The notes beneath the pieces are model-generated. The model was not told the origin of the DNA. It was given only the letters and a program-made list of their open reading frames with translations, and ran no database searches. DNA of 36,141 nucleotides from Deltaproteobacteria bacterium. GTDB taxonomy: Bacteria; Desulfobacterota; Desulfobacteria; Desulfobacterales; ETH-SRB1. The DNA lies in contig JAJSZP010000006.1 in assembly GCA_030262775.1 (NCBI GenBank), forward strand, positions 1-36,141, given 5' to 3'. This document shows, in pieces, positions 20,225-27,141 of this stretch (the first letter of the stretch is position 1; each line of letters opens with the position of its first letter). Made by a program: the position numbers and the translations under genes.

Positions 20225-20824
20225 CTATATCTTAATGAATTTATTTCTATGATTAAAGCAACTGTCAGCCTCTTTGGTAAGGCCGTTCAGTTCTTTTTCA
20301 AGGAGGGCACGGTACCTCATTAAATCATCTTTGCCGGCATCCCTGGGAACAAAGAATGGATTGCCATAAATACCCAGGCATGTTGTAAAAGGATACGGAA
20401 GAATAAAGCGATCCCAGCTTGCGAAAACTTTTATTCTTTTTGCACTGTAGCTGAAAGGCAAAATAGGGCGTCCGGTTTCTCTTGCCAAAATGATTATTCC
20501 TAACTTGACTTTGAATTTTGGCCCCTGGGGTCCATCCGGTATAATTAAACCGGGCCTTTGTTTTTTTTTAATATTCTTAATCAGCTTTGATAATGCTTTA
20601 ATCCCGCCTTTTGTTGTTGAACCGCGAAAAGCTTCATGTCCTTGTCTTTTAAGTATTCTTGCCACAAATTCACCGTCTTTTGAACCGCTTACCATAGCGG
20701 TTCCAGCCAATCCCCTGCTCAGATAGTTCAGAAGCAGAAGCCTTGAGTGCCATGCCGCATAAATAAATTTTCTTGAGTTAATAATTGGCCTTACTTTTTC
20801 AAATCCTCTCAATTTTATATTCAT
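20225..20824 (-). CDS. DUF374 / lysophospholipid acyltransferase-like protein
   Basis: AAWHSRLLLLNYLSRG, VSGSKDGEFVARILKRQGHEAFRGSTTKGGIKAL, IIPDGPQGPKFKVKLGIIILARETGRPILPFSY. Confidence 0.9.
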   Translation of the reverse strand: MNIKLRGFEKVRPIINSRKFIYAAWHSRLLLLNYLSRGLAGTAMVSGSKDGEFVARILKRQGHEAFRGSTTKGGIKALSKLIKNIKKKQRPGLIIPDGPQGPKFKVKLGIIILARETGRPILPFSYSAKRIKVFASWDRFILPYPFTTCLGIYGNPFFVPRDAGKDDLMRYRALLEKELNGLTKEADSCFNHRNKFIKI

Positions 20825-20906
20825 TGTATAAAATAGAATATCAATTAAAAACTTGCCAAAAATACTGACAAGTTTCCATTTGATTTCAACGAGGTTATCT
20901 ATTGCC

Positions 20907-22064
20907 TTAATTTTTCTTCTCCATCATTTTTAAAGCTATTTTAGCTACCCGCTCTGATGCACCAGTTCCGCCCAGCATGTCTCTTATTTCAAAAAGCTTT
21001 TTCCTTAGCTTTTGCAGCCCGTTGGTATCATTTAACATATTAAAAACAGTATCTGCTATATTTTCAGGAGATGCCTTATCCTGCAATAATTCCGGAACAA
21101 TATTTTTCCCTGCAATAAGGTTTACAAGGCCGAAATTTTTAACCTGTACCATTAATTTGCCCAGCCAGTAAGTCACAGAAGATACCTTATAAATTATTAC
21201 CGTTGGAGTTCCGGTAATCGCGGCTTCTAATGTAACAGTACCTGAAGCAGCCACAACTATTTTGCACATTTTAAAGACGTTTTTAATATCTCCTGTCGCT
21301 ATCTGATAATTACATATTCCTTTATGCTTTTTTAATATTTTTTCAACCTGTTTTCTTTCAACAGAGGGCGCACTGGAAATTATGAATTTTATGTTCTTGA
21401 GTCTGTTTTGTAGAATCCTGGCGGCTTCAAGCATTACTGGAAGATGTCTTATAACCTCTCCGTCACGGGAACCAGGCAGAATGCCTATAACCGGCATTTT
21501 ATGATTTTCATTTCCAACTGTTTCCAACGTGTCTGACTGACGGAGATCGTTTTGAGTATAATTGTCCAGCAAGGGATGGCCTACAAAGGTTGCCGGCACT
21601 TTGTGTTTTTTGTAAAAGTCTTCCTCAAAGGGCAGGATAACTGCAATATGATTTACAAGTTCCCGAATTATTTTGACGCGGCCAGGTCTCCAAGCCCAAA
21701 CCTGAGGACTGATATAATATAAAACAGGTATATTGAGCTTTTTAGAGGCTGCTGCAATTTTAAGGTTAAAGTCGGGGAAATCTATTAATATAACAAGGTC
21801 CGGCTTAATACTTTTTAAGTGTCTTTTGACATTGGCAATCGCCTTAAAAAGATTTGGTATTTTGGAAAACACCTCGGTTATCCCGACAACAGACAGCTCG
21901 GATGCATCAACAATGATTTCGACTCCAGCATCCCTGAGCGCTTGTCCCCCGATGCCTGAAAAATATATCTTATTGTTTTTATTGCATATAGCACTTACAA
22001 GCTTTGACCCGTGAAGATCGCCGGAAGCTTCACCGGCTATAATCATAATATGTTTCGGTTTCAT
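20907..22064 (-). CDS. lpxB: Lipid-A-disaccharide synthase
   Basis: IMIIAGEASGDLHGSKLV, FSGIGGQALRDAGVEI, YISPQVWAWRPGRVKII, FVGHPLLD, ILPGSRDGEV, ASGTVTLEAAITGTPTVIIYK. Confidence 0.97.
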   Translation of the reverse strand: MKPKHIMIIAGEASGDLHGSKLVSAICNKNNKIYFSGIGGQALRDAGVEIIVDASELSVVGITEVFSKIPNLFKAIANVKRHLKSIKPDLVILIDFPDFNLKIAAASKKLNIPVLYYISPQVWAWRPGRVKIIRELVNHIAVILPFEEDFYKKHKVPATFVGHPLLDNYTQNDLRQSDTLETVGNENHKMPVIGILPGSRDGEVIRHLPVMLEAARILQNRLKNIKFIISSAPSVERKQVEKILKKHKGICNYQIATGDIKNVFKMCKIVVAASGTVTLEAAITGTPTVIIYKVSSVTYWLGKLMVQVKNFGLVNLIAGKNIVPELLQDKASPENIADTVFNMLNDTNGLQKLRKKLFEIRDMLGGTGASERVAKIALKMMEKKN

Positions 22065-22095
22065 ATAATAAGTTAAATTTTATTCAGGTTTTTTG

Positions 22096-22264
22096 GGCTA
22101 CCAACTTAAGGCGGGACATTCTGTAATTTTAATAAATTATGCATGGTGCATTCTATGCAACATGGTGATGCTACATGGATATGTTATGTCAATCTTGGAC
22201 AATTGATGTTTTACGATAATCAAGAACAAAAAGTTCGAAAGTGTTCCGCCTTAAGTTGGTAGCC
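22096..22264. mobile_element. MITE-like element, 169 bp, different TIR family
   Basis: GGCTACCAACTTAAGGCGGGACA (22096-22118) is an inverted copy of TGTTCCGCCTTAAGTTGGTAGCC (22242-22264) with one mismatch; flanks GTTTTTTG / GGTTTTTG look like a near-perfect 8-bp duplication. Confidence 0.8.
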
Positions 22265-22273
22265 GGTTTTTGG

Positions 22274-23227
22274 TTACAGAAGGCTTTTGTTAGACTTGCT
22301 GATCTGATTCATAATGCTTAAAGCTGTCTTTAAAGCATCGCGTCCCATTAGTCCAGTAACTTCAGGGACATTACGATTTTGTACCGATTTTACAAAGGAT
22401 TTAAGCTCATCTTCCAGAGCGTCACTTTTTGTAAAGCAGAGCTGTTTTATTTCCATACCAGGGATAAGGCTGTTTGAACTTTTTTCGTTTTGTCTGATTA
22501 CGCTTATTTCATGATTTGCAAAATCAACAGAAACATATGCATTTTTTTGGAACAACCTGATTTTTCTTTCATTTTTTGTTGAAATTCTGCTTGCCGTAAC
22601 ATTTGCGACACATCCATTTTCAAATTCCAAACGAGCATTTGCTATATCAACATTTTTTGAGATTACAGGTATGCCTGCTGCGTGAATGCTTTTTATGCCA
22701 TGCCTGACAAAGTTAAGAATTATATCTATATCATGAATCATGAGGTCCAGAACCACGCTGACATCGGTGCATCTTTTTTTATATATGCTCAAACGATGTG
22801 ATTCTATAAACCTTGGATTTTTAACAATATCCTGAAGAGCGACAACAGCGGGATTGAACCTTTCAAGATGCCCGACCTGTATAATAAGGCCATTTGATTC
22901 CGCAATTTTAATTAGTTCGTCAGCTTCTTCAAGGGTTGTTGTTATCGGCTTTTCGATAAGAACATCAATGCCATTTTCAAGAAAATTTTTGCTGACGGCA
23001 AAGTGGACAGGCGTAGGAACGACTATACTCACAGCATCAACTTTTTCGAATAGATCTTTATAGTTTGTATATGCAGATACGCCTAGAGTTGCCGCTGTGT
23101 TTTCGGCATTTTCTTTTTCTATATCAACAACGCCGACAAGTTCAACTTCATCCATTCCTGCATACTTTTCAGCATGAAATTTTCCAAGATAACCCGTACC
23201 AATTACACCAACACGAAGTTTTTTCAT
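22274..23227 (-). CDS. Gfo/Idh/MocA family oxidoreductase in the lipid A cluster
   Basis: VGVIGTGYLGKFHAEKYAGMDEVELVGVVD Rossmann fold; VDVLIEKPITTTLEEADELI; HLERFNPAV. Confidence 0.92.
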   Translation of the reverse strand: MKKLRVGVIGTGYLGKFHAEKYAGMDEVELVGVVDIEKENAENTAATLGVSAYTNYKDLFEKVDAVSIVVPTPVHFAVSKNFLENGIDVLIEKPITTTLEEADELIKIAESNGLIIQVGHLERFNPAVVALQDIVKNPRFIESHRLSIYKKRCTDVSVVLDLMIHDIDIILNFVRHGIKSIHAAGIPVISKNVDIANARLEFENGCVANVTASRISTKNERKIRLFQKNAYVSVDFANHEISVIRQNEKSSNSLIPGMEIKQLCFTKSDALEDELKSFVKSVQNRNVPEVTGLMGRDALKTALSIMNQISKSNKSLL

Positions 23228-24052
23228 TTATTGTTCCGTTCTATGATTTATAGCAACAATAGCAAGCCCAAACCTGTCTGCCAATGCTATCATTTTTTCC
23301 CTGTCAAAAACAACGGCCTTTCCTGCTTCAATAGCCAGAGCCTTTGCGCCTGCTTCATGCATGGTACTGATTGTCTGAGCGCCGATAGCGGGCATATCAA
23401 ACCTGACATCCTGATTTGGTTTGCAAACCTTAACAACAACAGCGGTTCCATTGCCAAGTTTTCCGCCTCTTTTTATTGTGGCATCAGTTCCGTCAATAGC
23501 CTCTACCGCAAGGACTGATCCGCCCCCCACAACAACGCATTGACCTATGTCAAGCCTTCCAATTTCCTTTGCATATTTCCAGCCCAGGTCAATATCGACT
23601 TTTTCTGATCTGGTTGGCTTTCGTTTTGTCCAGCATCCTTCCTGAGCCAGAATGTCGGGCAGTAAGAATGTTGAAGCCCTTATTTTGATGCCCTCTTTTT
23701 CAAGGGTTCTGGCAAAGGCACTCAAAATTCCATCATCATGTGTATGGATCATACCGGCAAAAAGCGAGATTGCTTTCATATCCGGTTTTAAATCTTTAAA
23801 ATCCGAAAATATACTTGTCTTACGAATGGCGCCCATCATGACAGCTTCGCTTATATCGTGTTTTTTAAAAAAATTGATGAGACGCTTCAACTGCCCCAGA
23901 TGCATCCATTCTATTCCATCAACGTGGTCTTTCAGACTCTTGTCAGCCTCATTCAAAAAAGCTGCAGTATAAACAGAAAATCCTTTTGATTTTGCTTTTT
24001 TTGAAAAAATTATGGGGAACTGGCCGCTCCCCGCAATTAGACCTATCCGCAT
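23228..24052 (-). CDS. lpxI: UDP-2,3-diacylglucosamine diphosphatase LpxI (DUF1009)
   Basis: IGLIAGSGQFPIIFSKKAKSKGF, VMMGAIRK, HTHDDGILSAFARTLEKEGI, VVVGGGSVLAVEAIDGTDATIKRGG. Confidence 0.94.
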   Translation of the reverse strand: MRIGLIAGSGQFPIIFSKKAKSKGFSVYTAAFLNEADKSLKDHVDGIEWMHLGQLKRLINFFKKHDISEAVMMGAIRKTSIFSDFKDLKPDMKAISLFAGMIHTHDDGILSAFARTLEKEGIKIRASTFLLPDILAQEGCWTKRKPTRSEKVDIDLGWKYAKEIGRLDIGQCVVVGGGSVLAVEAIDGTDATIKRGGKLGNGTAVVVKVCKPNQDVRFDMPAIGAQTISTMHEAGAKALAIEAGKAVVFDREKMIALADRFGLAIVAINHRTEQ

Positions 24053-24080
24053 AAATTAATCCCTGACCCCTGATTTTTAT

Positions 24081-24851
24081 TCATCTTGTTATTCCTCGCT
24101 GAGATGATTTAATAAAATCTATAAAGTGAACTACTTCAGGAATCTGTTCCACTTCAGCCCTTACTCTCTCTATAGCCTCATTTATTGTAATGCCTATTCG
24201 AAAAATAATTCTGTAAGCTTTTTTTAATAATTTGAGTTTATTTTGAGAAAAGCCATTTCGCTTCAGCCCCACACCGTTTAAGCCGTGAAGTCTGGCTCTG
24301 TCGCCTGCCGCAATAACATAGGGCGGTATGTCTTTTACAACCGCTGATTTTCCTCCCACAAAAGCATAGTCACCTATTCTTACGAACTGGTGAATAGCTA
24401 CAAGTCCTCCAATGGTTGCATAATCACCAATTGTAATATGTCCTCCAAGCGTTGCATTGTTTGACATGACGACTTTTCGACCGATTTTGCAGTCATGGGC
24501 AATGTGAGTATAAGCCATCAGGAAATTTTCCTCGCCGACTTCAGTTATGCCGCCGCCAAATCCTGTTCCTCTGTGAATTGTAACAAACTCACGTATAATT
24601 GTTTTACGCCCGATGTTGACATAGGTTTTTTCGCCTTTAAACTTTAATGACTGTGGAGCAGCGCCAATTGCTGCATACTGAAATATATGACATTCCGGCC
24701 CCATGGTAACATAATGTTCAATCACTACATGGGGACCTATTATTGTTCCAGCTCCGATTGAAACATTTTCTCCAATAATCGAATACGGACCGACTTCTAC
24801 GGTGGAGTCCAATTCAGCTTTGGGATCAATAATTGCGGTTGGATGTATCAT
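24081..24851 (-). CDS. lpxA: Acyl-ACP--UDP-N-acetylglucosamine O-acyltransferase
   Basis: Left-handed beta-helix repeats; [66 protein letters not shown]. Confidence 0.97.
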   Translation of the reverse strand: MIHPTAIIDPKAELDSTVEVGPYSIIGENVSIGAGTIIGPHVVIEHYVTMGPECHIFQYAAIGAAPQSLKFKGEKTYVNIGRKTIIREFVTIHRGTGFGGGITEVGEENFLMAYTHIAHDCKIGRKVVMSNNATLGGHITIGDYATIGGLVAIHQFVRIGDYAFVGGKSAVVKDIPPYVIAAGDRARLHGLNGVGLKRNGFSQNKLKLLKKAYRIIFRIGITINEAIERVRAEVEQIPEVVHFIDFIKSSQRGITR

Positions 24852-25294
24852 GCTTTTTCTCCAATACTGGCCATAAATTCAGCTTCAGCAACGACTTTTT
24901 CGTCTACAAATGCGGTGCCTGACATTTTAACTGCCTTTGTTTTCTGCTTCAGTATTTTGATTTCAAGCAAAAGCTGGTCGCCCGGTAAAACAGGCTTTCT
25001 GAATTTGACTTTATCAATTCCCATAAAATATATAAGAGCGCCATGCTTTTCCTCTGGCATGGATATAAAAACCAGTACACCGCCCGCCTGAGCCATAGCC
25101 TCTATTATAAGTACGCCCGGCATAATAGGAGAGCCCGGAAAATGCCCCTGGAAAAACGGTTCATTTATGCTGACATTTTTGAGGGCGACAATTTTTTCAT
25201 CAGGTACAAGTTCAAGTATTCGATCAACCAGAAGAAATGGATAGCGATGAGGAAGCAAACTCATTATTTTTTGGATATCATATTCATTATTCAT
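24848..25294 (-). CDS. fabZ: 3-hydroxyacyl-[acyl-carrier-protein] dehydratase
   Basis: [49 protein letters not shown]; 4-nt overlap with lpxA. Confidence 0.97.
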   Translation of the reverse strand: MNNEYDIQKIMSLLPHRYPFLLVDRILELVPDEKIVALKNVSINEPFFQGHFPGSPIMPGVLIIEAMAQAGGVLVFISMPEEKHGALIYFMGIDKVKFRKPVLPGDQLLLEIKILKQKTKAVKMSGTAFVDEKVVAEAEFMASIGEKA

Positions 25295-25349
25295 TGTTTT
25301 TCTCCTGTCGCGTAGTCGTTCATGGTTAACAGTTCACGGTTAAAATGCT

Positions 25350-26399
25350 TCAGCCCCAACCAAGTTTCTTCTCAATTTTATTTAATTTCTTTTCAATTTT
25401 AGATAGCCTTTTACTGAGTTCCGGAAGCATAGGTATAATCCTCTGCATCCTCAGCCACACTCTGTGAGGCATTGCAGGTGTTCCGGATACGATCTGGTTA
25501 TCCGGGACAGACTTTGCAACACCTGCCTTAGGGCCTACAGTGACATTGTCACCAACTGTTATGTGTCCGGATATTGCTGCCTGTCCTGCAATTGTTGCAT
25601 GTTCGCCTATGACTACGCTTCCTGCAATTGCGACTTGTGCTACGAGCAAAGTGTTTTTCCCTACAGTAACATTGTGTCCAATTTGTACAAGATTGTCTGT
25701 CTTAACGCCCCGGCAAATCCAGGTTTTACCAAAAGTTGCTCTGTCGATTGTATTACATGCTCCAATTTCAACATCATCATCTATTTGAACGATACCTGTC
25801 TGAGGGATTTTACGATATTTATCCCCATCAGGAGCAAAACCATATCCATCACTTCCAATTACTGATCCGGCATGAATTATAACTCTGCTTCCGATCCTGC
25901 ATCTTTCACATACAGTCACATTCGGGTATATTAATACATCATCTCCAATTTCAACATCATCTCCAATAACTGCGTTAGGATGCAGGATAACATTTTCTCC
26001 AAGCACAACATTATTGCCAATTACAACAAAAGGAGCGATGGAAACATTTTTTCCGCATACAAAATTATTGCCGATATAGGCAGTTGAACATATTCCGTCA
26101 GAACTATTAGAGTAGTCCGGCCTGGAAGGCGGATGAAAAAGAGCCATTGTTTTTGCAAAAGAAACACGAGGATTATCTACTATTAAAATATTTTTTGAAG
26201 ACTCTCCAAAGCCTGATGGAACAATAACAGCCCCGGCATTCGTATCATCTATTCTTTTTAATAGTTTTTTATTATCAGCAAATGTTATATTATCAGCAGA
26301 CGCCTCATTAAAGGAGGCCACGCCAGTAATAATTTTTTCAGAATTGCCCTTAAAGCTGCCTCCGACAACTTCTACTATCTTTTTAAGGGATATTCTCAT
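25350..26399 (-). CDS. lpxD: UDP-3-O-(3-hydroxymyristoyl)glucosamine N-acyltransferase
   Basis: Hexapeptide repeats; NVTVCERCRIGSRVIIHAGSVIGSDGYGFAPDG, IGACNTIDRATFG, DNLVQIGHNVTVG. Start set at MRISLKKIVE (26399); the upstream ATG at 26459 lies inside an inverted-repeat element. Confidence 0.95.
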   Translation of the reverse strand: MRISLKKIVEVVGGSFKGNSEKIITGVASFNEASADNITFADNKKLLKRIDDTNAGAVIVPSGFGESSKNILIVDNPRVSFAKTMALFHPPSRPDYSNSSDGICSTAYIGNNFVCGKNVSIAPFVVIGNNVVLGENVILHPNAVIGDDVEIGDDVLIYPNVTVCERCRIGSRVIIHAGSVIGSDGYGFAPDGDKYRKIPQTGIVQIDDDVEIGACNTIDRATFGKTWICRGVKTDNLVQIGHNVTVGKNTLLVAQVAIAGSVVIGEHATIAGQAAISGHITVGDNVTVGPKAGVAKSVPDNQIVSGTPAMPHRVWLRMQRIIPMLPELSKRLSKIEKKLNKIEKKLGWG

Positions 26400-26416
26400 G
26401 ATCATATACCCATTAT

Positions 26417-26502
26417 GTAAGCGTTCACGGAGCCTTGAAATTAGAAATTTGGCATTCATGATTTTGTACTGTTCTTTCCAATTTCAAGCCGTGAACGGCT
26501 AC
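26417..26502. mobile_element. MITE-like element, IS66-type ends, 86 bp
   Basis: GTAAGCGTTCACGGAGCCTTGAAATTAGAAA versus reverse complement of right end GTAGCCGTTCACGGCTTGAAATTGGAAA; flanked by perfect 8-bp direct repeats CCCATTAT at 26409-26416 and 26503-26510. Confidence 0.8.
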
Positions 26503-26524
26503 CCCATTATTTTGTTTTTGTGGC

Positions 26525-27073
26525 TTACTTTTTGTCTTTTTTAGCCTGCTGTGCAACCTTATCATTGTATAGCGGGATCAGTTTGTCTGTTATATCTATT
26601 GTAGTGGGTGAATACAAAACACCGGCTTCTCGTTTCTCAACAATAAGGAGATATCCTTCTTTTTTTCCTATTTCCTCAATAAGCTCAAAAACATCTTTTT
26701 TTATACGATTAACAAGCCTGTTGTTTAAAATTTTGAATTCTTCCTTATATTTTTTTTCAAGAGATTTAAAATCATTAATTTTAATTCTGAATTCACGTTC
26801 TTTCTCTTCGCGCATTTCACTGCTCATAACCAGGACTTCGCGCTCAAGTCTCTTTTTTAACTCTTCTAATTCGGATCCTTTTTTCTTGAGATCAGTCTCC
26901 ATTTTTTCGCCCTGGCTTTTGATTTTCGTCTGTGCGGATTTGCCTGCACTTGATACCTCAAGAATTCTCTGAAAATCAACCACTCCAATCTTGGCAACAT
27001 CTGCGCCATATGACAAAGTAAGTGAAAACAAAAATAAGATTGCAGCAGCAGAAGCTATTTTTGTGGTTTTCAT
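26525..27073 (-). CDS. skp: OmpH/Skp family periplasmic chaperone
   Basis: Signal peptide, AKIGVVDFQRILEVSSAGKSAQTKIKSQGEKMETDLKKKGSELEELKKRLERE coiled coil, adjacent to bamA. Confidence 0.92.
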   Translation of the reverse strand: MKTTKIASAAAILFLFSLTLSYGADVAKIGVVDFQRILEVSSAGKSAQTKIKSQGEKMETDLKKKGSELEELKKRLEREVLVMSSEMREEKEREFRIKINDFKSLEKKYKEEFKILNNRLVNRIKKDVFELIEEIGKKEGYLLIVEKREAGVLYSPTTIDITDKLIPLYNDKVAQQAKKDKK

Positions 27074-27108
27074 TTTGTCCCCCTTAAAATTTCTAAAACA
27101 ATAAATTA

Positions 27109-27138
27109 GTTGAGTCGTTAACCACTCGACTACTCAAC
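27109..27138 (-). other. Hairpin immediately 3' of bamA (possible attenuator/processing site)
   Basis: GTTGAGT...ACTCAAC inverted repeat with an inner CG/CG pairing, 4 nt beyond the bamA stop codon. Confidence 0.5.
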
Positions 27139-27141
27139 CAG

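Noticed and set aside
22110-22262. Open frame (~50 codons, ending in the right terminal repeat) across the 169-bp element
   Set aside because: Such a short open frame in AT-rich DNA is expected by chance and shows no transposase motif I can recognise.
26400-26459. N-terminal extension of LpxD (MNAKFLISRLRERLHNGY)
   Set aside because: Encoded by the inverted-repeat element; MRISLKKIVE matches the normal LpxD start.
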